Assembly (NCBI RefSeq): GCF_021287045.1 | Contig: NZ_JAJTBG010000015.1 | Span: forward strand, 1-64,000 | Source of the DNA: Oryzomicrobium sp. | GTDB lineage: Bacteria > Pseudomonadota > Gammaproteobacteria > Burkholderiales > Rhodocyclaceae | Length of the DNA: 64,000 nucleotides | Direction of reading: 5' to 3' | Shown here: piece by piece, positions 24,741 to 34,040 of the stretch | Layout of the letters: each line of letters begins with the position of its first letter | Numbering within the stretch: position 1 is the stretch's first letter | Position numbers and translations under genes: made by a program | The notes under the pieces: model-generated | What the model was told of the DNA's origin: nothing | Database searches by the model: none | The model's input: the letters and a program-made list of their open reading frames with translations, nothing else

Positions 24741-25515
24741 GACCGCTCTCCCCGGTTGGGACTGCCGAATCGCCAGATTCCACCTTAGGTCATGGCGTTC
24801 GATTATTCAAAAATGACGAAAAAACAGTATTGGGAACGATTTCGACTCATATTTAGATTTTTTGTCTTTGCAATGTATTGTTTTATATGAATTATTTGTT
24901 TTTATTGACGCCAAGCTGACGAAATTGACACTGCCTTGGGGCAAAGAGTGAGGAATAGGCACCCGCTCAAGGCGATGCGACATCGTCCGTCATGATCGAG
25001 GCCGTGTCGTTTTTCATGTTTTTTACCCTGTTGAGGATCGGGCGGCGGAACTGGCGCCATGGCCGATGTTCACGACGGTTTTTGTGCCAGCTGGATTGGG
25101 GGGCGAAGCGGTGAGTCGATGGCGCTTACCGAGGGGAGGGGGAATATCGTGCGCATGCTTGCCCCTCGGCGACGCCTGCGCTGTTGGCCGGCTACCCTGG
25201 TCCGGTTCATCCGATCGGTTCGGATGAATTATTTTCACCTCACCCTCTGCGGATTCGTTTGAGCGCCGGCCCCGGCGCTTCCATGCTGTGTGCACCGCCT
25301 CCTGCGGCTTGCCACCTGGCCCCACCGGGCCTCTCGGGTGCGCGCCGCCCCCGCCCGTTCCACCCACGCTCGGATGCGTGCGCCCGCCGCCACCTCTGGC
25401 GGGCCTCCGCCCCCTTTTGTCTGCCGGGGCCGGTCCGCGTGGCGCCTGTGCCTTGCGGCCCCTCCGGCGCTTTCGACATTGCGACATTGCGAACGCTGCG
25501 ATTGAGGAGGACATC
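24741..25515. other. Divergent intergenic region with AT-rich promoter of the cytochrome genes
   Basis: 775 bases. About 24785-24920 is very AT-rich and probably carries the promoter of the Cyc2-like gene, but I cannot fix -10/-35 boxes. ATCCGA-TCGGT-TCGGAT (about 25209-25225) is a small dyad. From 25262 to 25500 the region is GC- and Pro-codon-rich leader before ilvE. A 67-codon frame at 25059-25262 has no ribosome site or similarity and is not called. Confidence 0.45.
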
Positions 25516-26442
25516 ATGTCCATGGAAAACCGCGACGGCCTGATCTGGTTCGACGGCCAATGGCTGCCTTGGCGCGACGCCAAGGTGCACGTGCTCACCC
25601 ACACTCTGCATTACGGCTACGGCTGCTTCGAAGGCATCCGCGCCTACGCCACCCCCAAGGGCCCGGCCCTGTTCCGCCTGCCCGAACACCTGCGCCGGCT
25701 CAAGGATTCGGCCCACATCCTGGCCCTGGACCTGCCCTGGGACAGCGAGGCCCTGGCCGATATCTGCTGCCAGGCGGTGGCGCGCAACAACCTGGAATCG
25801 GCCTACATCCGCCCCCTGGTGTTTCTCGGCGCCGAAAAGGCCGGGGTGGACCCGGCCGGCGCCTCCACCCACGTCATGGTGGCCGCCTGGCCCTGGGGCG
25901 CCTACCTGGGCGAGGGCGCCCTGGAGCGGGGCATCAAGGTGCGCGTCTCCAGCTACGCCCGCCACCACCCCAACGTGCAGATGTGCCGGGCCAAGGCCAT
26001 CTCCACCTACAGCAACTCCATCCTGGCGGTACGCGAGGCGCGCCGCGACGGCTACGACGAAGCCTTGCTGCTCGACACCGACGGCTTCATCGCCGAAGGG
26101 TCGGGGGAGAACGTCTTCATGGTGCGCGACGGCCAGCTCTACGAGCCGGAAACCACCGCCGCCCTGGACGGAGTGACCCGTCGCACGGTGCACGTGCTGG
26201 CCCGGGAAATGGGCCTGACCGTGACCCCCAAGCGCATCACCCGGGACGAGCTGTACTGCGCCGACGAGGTGTTTCTCACCGGTACCGCCGCCGAGATCAC
26301 CCCGGTGGTGGAAGTGGACGCCCGGCGCATCGGCGCCGGCACGCCGGGGCCGGTGGCCCGGGAGCTACAACGGCGCTACTTCGCCTGCGTGCGCGGCGAG
26401 GATGCCAACCACGCCGACTGGTTGCGCCTGGCCCGGGGCTGA
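25516..26442 (+). CDS. ilvE: Branched-chain amino acid aminotransferase
   Basis: A 308-residue fold-type IV PLP enzyme that interconverts Leu/Ile/Val and their 2-oxo acids. Family strings: LTHTLHYGYGCFEGIRAYATPKGPALFRL, the PLP lysine K160 in MCRAKAISTYSNSILAV, DGFIAEGSGENVFMVRDGQLY and EVFLTGTAAEITPV. Length matches IlvE (about 305-310). The ATG follows GAGGAGG, a near-perfect ribosome site. A strong rho-independent terminator follows at 26475-26515, so this is probably a monocistronic unit. Confidence 0.95.
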   Translation: MSMENRDGLIWFDGQWLPWRDAKVHVLTHTLHYGYGCFEGIRAYATPKGPALFRLPEHLRRLKDSAHILALDLPWDSEALADICCQAVARNNLESAYIRPLVFLGAEKAGVDPAGASTHVMVAAWPWGAYLGEGALERGIKVRVSSYARHHPNVQMCRAKAISTYSNSILAVREARRDGYDEALLLDTDGFIAEGSGENVFMVRDGQLYEPETTAALDGVTRRTVHVLAREMGLTVTPKRITRDELYCADEVFLTGTAAEITPVVEVDARRIGAGTPGPVARELQRRYFACVRGEDANHADWLRLARG

Positions 26443-26474
26443 TCCGCCCAGCCATGCTGTCGCCGCTGGCCATG

Positions 26475-26515
26475 CCGCGCCGGAGCGCCTTGCCGCACTC
26501 CGGCGCGGTTTTTTT
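26475..26515 (+). terminator. Rho-independent terminator of ilvE
   Basis: CCGCGCCGGAG (26475-26485) pairs with CTCCGGCGCGG (26498-26508), followed by seven T's. Confidence 0.9.
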
Positions 26516-26563
26516 GTCTATGCCTATGGGCCAGCGTGGCCCGGACAGGAAAGGATGTTCATC

Positions 26564-26980
26564 ATGAATGCGTGTTGCTGCCGTGGGTTGCCCGTGGTGG
26601 GGCGGATACTGCTGGCCCTGATCTTCGTCTGGTCCGGCTACGGCAAGATCGCCGGGTTCGCGGGCACGGTGGGTTACATCGCCAGCAAGGGCCTGCCCCT
26701 GCCCGAGGTGGCCACCGCCCTGGCGGCGGCGGTGGAACTGGGGGGCGGGGTACTGTTGATCATCGGCTGGAAGACCCGCTGGGCCGCGGCAGCCATCGCC
26801 CTGTTTTCCCTGGCGGCGGCGTTCTTCTTCCATAACTTCTGGGCGGTGCCTGCCGACATAGCCCAGAACCAGATGATCCACTTCATGAAGAACATCGCCA
26901 TGGTCGGCGGCCTGCTCTACGTGGTGGCCTACGGCCCCGGACCGTGGAGCGTCGATGGGGAAGGGCAGGGCCGGTGCTGA
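26564..26980 (+). CDS. DoxX family inner-membrane protein
   Basis: 138 residues with four hydrophobic helices (GRILLALIFVWSGYGKIAGF; VATALAAAVELGGGVLLIIG; AAAIALFSLAAAFFF; NIAMVGGLLYVVAYGPG). The FVWSGYGKIAG and HFMKNIAMVGGLL strings are typical of DoxX/YphA proteins, membrane proteins linked to redox or sulfur metabolism in some cases. I chose ATG 26564 because AGGAAAGG is nine bases upstream; an ATG at 26555 lies directly on that site. The N-terminal CCC cluster is unusual. Monocistronic between two hairpins. Confidence 0.88.
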   Translation: MNACCCRGLPVVGRILLALIFVWSGYGKIAGFAGTVGYIASKGLPLPEVATALAAAVELGGGVLLIIGWKTRWAAAAIALFSLAAAFFFHNFWAVPADIAQNQMIHFMKNIAMVGGLLYVVAYGPGPWSVDGEGQGRC

Positions 26981-27054
26981 AGGGGCAGCCTCCGGCGAGC
27001 GACGGGCGCGGCCGTGCAAGCGCGCTTCACCGCGCCATTTAATCCCTTAACCGT

Positions 27055-27090
27055 AACGACAACGGCCTCCCGAGGGAGGCCGTTGTCGTT
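27055..27090. terminator. 16-bp perfect hairpin between convergent genes
   Basis: AACGACAACGGCCTCC (27055-27070) pairs exactly with 27075-27090 around CGAG. No long U tract follows. It sits between the DoxX and pcaD stops and probably works in both directions. Confidence 0.7.
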
Positions 27091-27110
27091 GCCGGGGGAA
27101 CCTTAGAGGC

Positions 27111-27890
27111 TCAGGCGGCGAGGAAATCCACCAGGGCTTGGGTGAAGGCCTCGGCCTGCTCCCAGTTGGAGATGTGGGACGCGTCCAGTTCCACATAGCG
27201 GGCGCCGGAGATGGAGGCTGCCAGTTCCTGGCCTTGCTGCGGCGTGGCCGCCAGGTCGTGGGTGCCGGCGATGACCAGGGTGGGGGCGGCGATGCGGCCC
27301 ACCTGGTCGCGCAGGTCGGCGTCGCGCAGGGCGGCGCAGTTGCCGTTGTAGCCGGCTTCCGGGGTACGGCGCAGCATGTCCACCAGCTGGCGGGTCTGCA
27401 CTGGCGCCCGGGCGCGGAAATCGGCGGTGAGCCAGCGTTCCACCAGGGCCGGGGCCATGGCGTCCAGGCCGTTTTCGCCCACGGCGGCGATGCGGGTCGC
27501 CCAGCCGTCGGCGGAGCCGATGCGGGCGGCGGTGTTGCACAGCACCAGCTTGTTCACCCGCTGCGGGTGGGCCAGGGCCAGTTGCATGCCGGTGGGGCCG
27601 CCCATGGACAGGCCGCAGAAGTGGGCCCGTTCGATCTTCAGGTGGTCGAGCAGGCCGGCCACGTCGTCGGCCAACTGGGCGAAGCTGTACTCGCCGGCGG
27701 GGATCGACGACTTGCCGTGGCCCCGGGTGTCGTAGCGCACCACCCGGAAGCGTTCGGCCAGGGCCGGCAGCTGGGGCGCCCACATGTCGGCGTTGGTGCC
27801 CAGGGAATTGGACAGGACGAGGGCGGGGGCGTCGGCCGGGCCGTCCTCCACGTAGTAGAGGCGCGTTGCGCCGAGGTCTGCGTAGGGCAT
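27111..27890 (-). CDS. pcaD: 3-oxoadipate enol-lactonase
   Basis: A 259-residue alpha/beta hydrolase that opens 3-oxoadipate enol-lactone to 3-oxoadipate, a shared step of catechol and protocatechuate breakdown. Typical strings: LVLSNSLGTNADMWAPQLPAL, YDTRGHGKSS, nucleophile S95 in CGLSMGG, and the catalytic His near LDASHISNWEQ. Length is normal (about 260). It is the last gene of the minus-strand run pcaI-pcaJ-pcaF-atoE-catC-yciI-like-pcaD, with a 16-nt gap to the preceding gene. Confidence 0.93.
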   Translation of the reverse strand: MPYADLGATRLYYVEDGPADAPALVLSNSLGTNADMWAPQLPALAERFRVVRYDTRGHGKSSIPAGEYSFAQLADDVAGLLDHLKIERAHFCGLSMGGPTGMQLALAHPQRVNKLVLCNTAARIGSADGWATRIAAVGENGLDAMAPALVERWLTADFRARAPVQTRQLVDMLRRTPEAGYNGNCAALRDADLRDQVGRIAAPTLVIAGTHDLAATPQQGQELAASISGARYVELDASHISNWEQAEAFTQALVDFLAA

Positions 27891-27906
27891 GGAATTCCTT
27901 GGCGGG

Positions 27907-28203
27907 TCAGAGGTAGCAACGGCCGTCGACGTAGGCCTTGCGCCAGCGGGTGATGGTCACCCGGGCGAACAGGTCCGCCGCCGAGAAGGGGTCGGCGGCA
28001 ATCAGCCGTTCCGCCGCTTCCCGGCTGTCCACATCGACCACGTACAGGCCGCCGCCGGCATCGCTGCCGTCGTCGTTGAGCTTGGCACCACAGGACAGCA
28101 GCAGGTGCTTGTGGCGGTCGAGGAACTCCAGGTGGGCCGGGCGGTGCTGCTGGCGCACCTGGGCGTGGCCCGGCTTGTCCCAGGTTTCGATGATGTAGGG
28201 CAT
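27907..28203 (-). CDS. YciI-like protein
   Basis: 98 residues of the YciI family (ferredoxin-like alpha+beta fold): MPYIIETWDKPGHAQVRQQHRPAHLEFLDRHK, the conserved His/Asp pocket region, and GGLYVVDVDSREAAERLIAADPFSAADLF. YciI-like proteins include 5-chloromuconolactone dehalogenase/isomerase (ClcF-like) enzymes, so a role in muconolactone or enol-lactone chemistry is plausible given its place between catC and pcaD. Enzymatic activity is an inference; many YciI proteins have no known role. Confidence 0.85.
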   Translation of the reverse strand: MPYIIETWDKPGHAQVRQQHRPAHLEFLDRHKHLLLSCGAKLNDDGSDAGGGLYVVDVDSREAAERLIAADPFSAADLFARVTITRWRKAYVDGRCYL

Positions 28204-28225
28204 GGCGGACGTCTCCGGCAGCAGG

Positions 28226-28501
28226 TCAGATGGCCGAGGGGTGGCGGGCCAGGGGGGTGACCTTGATCTCCATGTAGGGGAACAGGGGCAGGGCTGAGAG
28301 CAGGTCGTGCAGCTCGTCGTTGCTGGCCACGTCGAAGATGCTGACGTTGGCGTATTCGCCGACCACGCGCCAGATGTGGGCCCAGCGGCCGTCGCGTTGC
28401 AGGGACTGGGAGTAGGCCTTTTCCTCGGCCTTGATCCGGGCGGCTTCGGCTGGGTCCATGTCGGTCGGCAGATTCACTTGCATGTGCACCATGTACAGCA
28501 T
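28226..28501 (-). CDS. catC: Muconolactone delta-isomerase
   Basis: 91 residues, close to the usual ~96. MLYMVHMQVNLPTDMDPAEAARIKAEEKAYSQSLQRDGRWAHIWRVVGEYANVSIFDVASNDELHDLLSALPLFPYM carries the CatC family pattern (RIKA.EK.....LQ..G.W.H.WR..G.Y.N.SIFD...). CatC isomerises muconolactone to 3-oxoadipate enol-lactone in the catechol branch. The start at 28501 has AAAGGA upstream. Neither catB (muconate cycloisomerase) nor catA is within the window, so the upper catechol steps must be encoded elsewhere. Confidence 0.93.
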   Translation of the reverse strand: MLYMVHMQVNLPTDMDPAEAARIKAEEKAYSQSLQRDGRWAHIWRVVGEYANVSIFDVASNDELHDLLSALPLFPYMEIKVTPLARHPSAI

Positions 28502-28595
28502 GGGAGGTCCTTTCGGGGAGGGAAGGGCGCCGGGGCCCGGGCCGGGGACTTTACACCCCGGCGGGGGCGGCGGCAGACAGGAAATCGGGGAAGGG

Positions 28596-28626
28596 AAAAA
28601 CACGGGCGCCGGCCGTAGCCGGCGCC
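28596..28626 (-). terminator. Hairpin with U tract inside the pca operon, after atoE
   Basis: GGCGCCGGC (28605-28613) pairs with GCCGGCGCC (28618-28626) around CGTA; A's at 28596-28600 give a U5 run on the minus strand. It lies between atoE and catC and may attenuate expression of the distal genes. Confidence 0.6.
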
Positions 28627-28636
28627 GGGTAGCGCA

Positions 28637-29980
28637 TCAGTGGCCGAGGAAACCCCAGGCGAGCACGGCGACGATGTAGATGGCGCCCACCCACAGCATC
28701 ATGATCACGGTGTAACCCATGATGTCGCGCAGCTTGAGCTTGGACAGGGCCAGGGCCGGCAGAATCCAGAAGGGCTGCACCAGGTCGTTCCAGGCGTTGC
28801 CCAGCATCACCGACATGGCGGTCTGGTTGAGGGAACTGCCGATCTCCTTGGCGGCGTCGATCATGAACGGGCCCTGAAGCATCCAGTGGCCGCCGCCGGA
28901 GGGGGCGAAGAAGTTGATCAGGAACGAGCTGATCAGGCCCCAGAAGGGCAGGCTCTGGGGGGTGGAGATGTCCACGAACACCTGGGAGATGGTGGTGACC
29001 AGCCCGGAGCCGGCCATGATTGCCATGATGCCGGCGTAGAAGGGGAATTGCAGGATGATGCCGGAGATGGTCTTGACCCCCTCGTTGAGGCGCGCCATGT
29101 AGGCGGCGGGGGTGCCCAGCAGCAGGATGCCGACGAACAGGATCGTGAAGTTGATCATGTTCAGGTCCAGGTTGCCGCCCTTGCTGAAGTGCAGGCCGAT
29201 GTAGCCCAGGCCGAACAGGCCGATCAAGAGGCTGAGCAGGCGGCTGTTGTTGAGCTTGCTCGCCAGGGTGTTCTCGGCCAGCAGGCCGTCGCCGCTGCCC
29301 TCATGGCTTTCCTGGGCCTTGTCGATGTCCGGATTGACCTCCACCACGGCGTCGCCGGCCTTGGGGTGCAGCCAGGCGTTGAGCAGGGGCAGGGTGACGA
29401 TCACGGCCAGGCTGGTGAGCAGCATGGGCAGGGTGAAGATGGTCTGGCTGAGGGGGATCAGGCCCATCTGCTTTTCCATCGGGTGGCCGGCGGTGGAGAT
29501 CAGCACCGGGATGCTGGCGGACAGGCCCAGGCCGTACAGGGTGAAGCCGCTGTAGGCCGAGGCGATGATCAGGGGGTAATGCACGCCCTTGACCTTGAGG
29601 GCCAGCTTCTTGGCGACGATGCCGCCGATGACCAGGCCGAAGCCCCAGTTCAGGTAGCTGCCGATGCCCCCCACCAGGGTGGCGACGATGATGGCGGTGC
29701 GCGGGTTGTGCACCTTGCCGACGATGCGGTTGAGCAGGCGGTCGGTGAGCGGAGCGGTGGCCAGCACATAGCCCATGGCCAGGATCACCGCCATCTGGGT
29801 GGTGAAGGCGAGCAGGCTCCAGAAGCCCTTGCCCCAGGCGACGGTGAGGGCTTCCAGGCCCTGGCCCTCGATGGTCATGGCCATCACCGCGGTGAGCAGG
29901 GTGAGGCCGATGGCGAAGACGAAGGGGTCGGGCAGGTACTTGCGCATCAGCTCGGTGAAAAACGAGGCCAGCTTGTTCAT
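28637..29980 (-). CDS. atoE: Short-chain fatty acid transporter (AtoE family)
   Basis: 447 residues with many hydrophobic helices. MNKLASFFTELMRKYLPDPFVFAIGLTLLTAVMAM, SYLNWGFGLVIGGIVAKKLA, APSGGGHWMLQGPFM and LGNAWNDLVQPFWILPALA are family signatures of AtoE, an inner-membrane carrier for short-chain fatty acids or similar carboxylates. In E. coli it belongs to the acetoacetate (ato) operon with CoA-transferase and thiolase genes. Here it follows pcaF in an otherwise beta-ketoadipate operon. It may import 3-oxoadipate-like or other short-chain acids. Ends at an intra-operon hairpin. Confidence 0.92.
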   Translation of the reverse strand: MNKLASFFTELMRKYLPDPFVFAIGLTLLTAVMAMTIEGQGLEALTVAWGKGFWSLLAFTTQMAVILAMGYVLATAPLTDRLLNRIVGKVHNPRTAIIVATLVGGIGSYLNWGFGLVIGGIVAKKLALKVKGVHYPLIIASAYSGFTLYGLGLSASIPVLISTAGHPMEKQMGLIPLSQTIFTLPMLLTSLAVIVTLPLLNAWLHPKAGDAVVEVNPDIDKAQESHEGSGDGLLAENTLASKLNNSRLLSLLIGLFGLGYIGLHFSKGGNLDLNMINFTILFVGILLLGTPAAYMARLNEGVKTISGIILQFPFYAGIMAIMAGSGLVTTISQVFVDISTPQSLPFWGLISSFLINFFAPSGGGHWMLQGPFMIDAAKEIGSSLNQTAMSVMLGNAWNDLVQPFWILPALALSKLKLRDIMGYTVIMMLWVGAIYIVAVLAWGFLGH

Positions 29981-30119
29981 ACAGTCTCCAATTTACTTTT
30001 AACTATCCAACCCTAGGGGTGTGATTCCACGGCCGGGAATTGGCTCCCGGCGCCGGGAAATGCGTCACCTCTGATGGGTGCTTGGCTGAAAAAAACGGTG
30101 CGTGTTCGATCGCTGGCGG

Positions 30120-31325
<1,206 letters not shown>

Positions 31326-31368
31326 AGGTCTCCTTGTCGTTGTTCTCTGGGGGCGGGGTGGGGAAGGG

Positions 31369-32013
31369 TCAGGCGCCGGCATCCACCAGGGGCACGGGCA
31401 CCAGGGCCTGCAGGTCGGCGAAGCTCAGGCCGTCCACCCGCTCGCGCACCAGCAGCCCGTCGCGGGTGATGTCGATCACCGCCACGTCGGTGTACAGGCG
31501 GTTGACGCAGCCGATGCCGGTGAGGGGGTAGGTGCAGTGCTCGACCAGCTTGCTCTGCCCGGTCTTGGTCAGCAGTTCCATCATCACGAACACCTGCTTG
31601 GCGCCGATGGCCAGGTCCATGGCTCCGCCCACGGCGGGGATGGCGTCCGGAGCGCCGGTGTGCCAGTTGGCCAGGTCGCCCATGGCCGAGACCTGGAAGG
31701 CGCCGAGGACGCAGATGTCCAGGTGGCCGCCGCGCATCATGGCGAAGGAGTCGCCGTGGTGGAAAAAGCAGCCGCCCCGAAGCAGGGTCACCGGCTCCTT
31801 GCCGGCGTTGATCAGCTCCGGGTCTTCCTGGCCGGGGGCCGGGGCCGGCCCCATGCCGAGCAGGCCGTTCTCGCTGTGCAGGAAGATGTCCCGGTCGGCG
31901 GGCAGGTAGTTGGCCACCTTGGTGGGCAGGCCGATGCCCAGGTTGACGTAGGCCCCTTCGGGAATGTCGCGGGCCACCCGGGCGGCCATTTCGTTGCGGT
32001 TGAGTCGATTCAT
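31369..32013 (-). CDS. pcaJ: 3-oxoadipate CoA-transferase subunit B
   Basis: 214 residues, the beta subunit of a family I CoA-transferase. The catalytic glutamate is E48 in HSENGLLGMGPAP. MAARVARDIPEGAYVNLGIGLPTKVANYLP and RGGHLDICVLGAFQVSAMGDLANW are family signatures. With PcaI it moves CoA from succinyl-CoA to 3-oxoadipate. The pair also resembles succinyl-CoA:acetoacetate transferases (ScoAB), but the neighbouring pcaF, pcaD and pcaR favour the 3-oxoadipate role. Fourteen bases separate it from pcaI. Confidence 0.92.
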   Translation of the reverse strand: MNRLNRNEMAARVARDIPEGAYVNLGIGLPTKVANYLPADRDIFLHSENGLLGMGPAPAPGQEDPELINAGKEPVTLLRGGCFFHHGDSFAMMRGGHLDICVLGAFQVSAMGDLANWHTGAPDAIPAVGGAMDLAIGAKQVFVMMELLTKTGQSKLVEHCTYPLTGIGCVNRLYTDVAVIDITRDGLLVRERVDGLSFADLQALVPVPLVDAGA

Positions 32014-32027
32014 GGCGTGGCTCCGGG

Positions 32028-32702
32028 TCAGCAGGCGGCGGTGGCGGTGGCCACTACGCGCTGGACGAAGATGCCCGGGGTGATCACGCCTTCCGGGTCC
32101 AGGTCGCCCAGCTCGGCCAGTTCGTCGACCTGGGCGATGGTGCAGGCCGCCGCGGTGGCCATGATCGGGCCGAAGTTGCGGGCCGCCTTGCGGTACACCA
32201 GGTTGCCCCAGCGGTCGCCGCGGTGGGCCTTGATCAGGGCGAAGTCGGCGCGGATCGGGTACTCCAGCACGTAGTTGCGCTCGCCGATGCGGCGGGTTTC
32301 CTTGCCCTCGGCGAGCAGGGTGCCGTAGCCGGTGGGGGTGAAGATGGCGCCCAGGCCGGCGCCGGCGGCCTGGATGCGGGCCGCCAGGTTGCCCTGGGGC
32401 ACCAGTTCCAGCTCGATCTCGCCGGCTTGGTAGAGGGCGTCGAACACCTGGGAATCGGCCTGGCGGGGGAAGGAGCAGATGATCTTTTTCACCCGCTTGG
32501 CCTTGAGCAGGGCGGCCAGGCCGGTTTCGCCGTTGCCGGCGTTGTTGTTGACGATGGTCAGGTCGCGGGCGCCCTGGGCGATCAGGGCGTCGATCAGGTG
32601 GTTCGGCATCCCGGCCGTACCGAAGCCGCCGATCATGACGGTGGCGCCGTCATGGATGCCGGCCACGGCCGCATCCAGGGATGAAACGATCTTGTCGATC
32701 AT
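32028..32702 (-). CDS. pcaI: 3-oxoadipate CoA-transferase subunit A
   Basis: 224 residues, alpha subunit of the family I CoA-transferase. MIGGFGTAGMPNHLIDALIAQGARDLTIVNNNAGNGETGLAALL holds the glycine-rich CoA-binding region, and GTLLAEGKETRRIGERNYVLEYPIRADFALIKAHRGDRWGNLVYRKAARNF is typical of the subunit. First gene of the operon. The start at 32702 is at the family N-terminus; an upstream frame to 32810 lies within the promoter region. It faces pcaR across a spacer with several PcaR-box-like sequences. Confidence 0.92.
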   Translation of the reverse strand: MIDKIVSSLDAAVAGIHDGATVMIGGFGTAGMPNHLIDALIAQGARDLTIVNNNAGNGETGLAALLKAKRVKKIICSFPRQADSQVFDALYQAGEIELELVPQGNLAARIQAAGAGLGAIFTPTGYGTLLAEGKETRRIGERNYVLEYPIRADFALIKAHRGDRWGNLVYRKAARNFGPIMATAAACTIAQVDELAELGDLDPEGVITPGIFVQRVVATATAAC

Positions 32703-32776
32703 GGTCTCGCTTGCTGGTTCTCCCCTGCGGGGAGACCTCCTATGGGTGATGAAGGACGAACGTGCGACGATCTTTT

Positions 32777-32997
32777 GTGCGATAACCGCACGTAGATTCG
32801 TATTTCGCACAAAGTCTAGGAGGGCGAATGCGGCAGCGTCAACGGCGATAATCGAAATATTGTTCGATTATCGAACTAACGAAATCGATGCACTGCACCA
32901 TGGGCCATGGGCTTTGGAGCCTGGAATCAGGGGGAAGGGAGGTGCACGGCACTGCGCGGGCGTGCGCGATAATCGTTGGCTTGTGCGATATTCGGAT
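32777..32997. promoter_or_regulatory. Cluster of PcaR-box-like operators in the pcaI/pcaR spacer
   Basis: The published Pseudomonas putida PcaR site, as I recall it, is GTTCGATAATCGCAC. Close matches here are GTGCGATAACCGCAC (32777-32791), TTCGTATTTCGCAC (about 32797-32810), CGGCGATAATCGAAA (32843-32857), GTTCGATTATCGAAC (32862-32876, a perfect dyad around one base) and GTGCGATATTCGGAT (32983-32997), with a partial site GCGCGATAATCG at about 32965. The two strongest are 32777 and 32862. The spacing suggests separate control of pcaI and of pcaR itself. Confidence 0.8.
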
Positions 32998-33094
32998 AGT
33001 TGGTTATGCTGATCGCTTGATGGCTGCTCCGGGCGCCCGCCGGCTTCCGGCGCCGAAACCCGGGCGGCCGCGCGAGCTACTGGAACCGAGCCCC

Positions 33095-33943
33095 ATGCAC
33101 AACACTCCCCCCGCCTCCGACGACCTGCCCGACGCCGCCGGCGACGAGGCTGCCGCCACGCCGGCCGACGACATCTCGGCCCAGGCCGGCGATCCCAACT
33201 TCATGGCGTCCCTGGCCCGGGGGCTGGCAGTGATCGAGGCCTTCTCGCCGCAGCGGCGGCAGATGTCGATCTCCCAGATCAGCCAGAAGACCGGCATTCC
33301 TCGGGCTGCCGTGCGCCGCTGCCTGTACACCCTGGCCAAGCTCGGCTTCGTCAGCGCCGAGGACGGGCGCAACTTCGCCCTGCGCCCGCGCATCCTGTCC
33401 CTGGGCCATGCCTACTTGGCCTCTACCCCCCTGGCCAAGGCGGCCCAGCCGGTGCTGCGCGACGTCAGCAACCGGCTGCATGAGTCCAGCTCCATCGCCA
33501 TCCTGGACGGGGACGAGATCCTCTACATCGCCCGGGCGTCCACCTCCCGGATCATGACCATCGACCTGGACATCGGCAGCCGCCTGCCGGCGGTCTATAC
33601 CTCCATGGGCCGGGTACTGCTCGCCCACCTGCCCGAGGACGAGCGCGAAGCCTGCCTGGGCCGGGCCAAGCTGATCCAGTACACCGCCCACACCCTGATG
33701 ACCGTGGAGGCCCTGCGTGCCGAGCTGGCTCGGGTGCGGGCCCAGGGCTACGCCGTCATCGACCAGGAACTGGAACTCGGCCTGCGCTCCATCGCCGTGC
33801 CGATCGCCGCGCCGGACGGCAAGGTGGTGGCGGCCATCAACGTGGGCCTCCAGGCGGCCCGGGTGTCGGTGGCGGAAATGGAGGCGCACATCCTGCCGGT
33901 GCTGCGCGATGCGGCCGCCGAGTTGGCCCTCTTGCTGGCCTGA
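33095..33943 (+). CDS. pcaR: IclR-family activator of beta-ketoadipate genes
   Basis: 282 residues. A ~30-residue acidic N-terminus is followed by an IclR winged helix (FMASLARGLAVIEAFSPQRRQMSISQISQKTGIPRAAVRRCLYTLAKLGFV, about 37-88) and the IclR effector domain (HESSSIAILDGDEILYIARASTSRIMTIDLDIGSRLPAVYTSMGRVLLA). These strings match the PcaR/PcaU/PobR subgroup, in which 3-oxoadipate is the usual inducer of PcaR. Start chosen at 33095, where the family begins; an upstream open frame to 32888 lies in the operator region. Divergent from pcaI. Confidence 0.93.
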   Translation: MHNTPPASDDLPDAAGDEAAATPADDISAQAGDPNFMASLARGLAVIEAFSPQRRQMSISQISQKTGIPRAAVRRCLYTLAKLGFVSAEDGRNFALRPRILSLGHAYLASTPLAKAAQPVLRDVSNRLHESSSIAILDGDEILYIARASTSRIMTIDLDIGSRLPAVYTSMGRVLLAHLPEDEREACLGRAKLIQYTAHTLMTVEALRAELARVRAQGYAVIDQELELGLRSIAVPIAAPDGKVVAAINVGLQAARVSVAEMEAHILPVLRDAAAELALLLA

Positions 33944-33973
33944 CAAGCACCCCGGCCTGGCGGCACGCACCAA

Positions 33974-34007
33974 GCAAAAGCGCCGGGGATTTCCCCGGCG
34001 CTTTTGC
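33974..34007. terminator. 16-bp perfect bidirectional terminator hairpin
   Basis: GCAAAAGCGCCGGGGA (33974-33989) pairs exactly with 33992-34007; the stem carries CAAAAG/CTTTTG ends, so a short U run occurs in both directions. It separates pcaR from the convergent monooxygenase gene. Confidence 0.85.
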
Positions 34008-34040
34008 GTTGTGGCGGCGCCGACAGCGCGCACGGGCGGA

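Noticed and set aside
25059-25262. 67-codon frame upstream of ilvE
   Set aside because: No ribosome site, no similarity, and it lies in a promoter-like region.
32888-33094. N-terminal extension of pcaR to an upstream start
   Set aside because: It would overlap the operator cluster and has no family similarity; the IclR domain fits the start at 33095.
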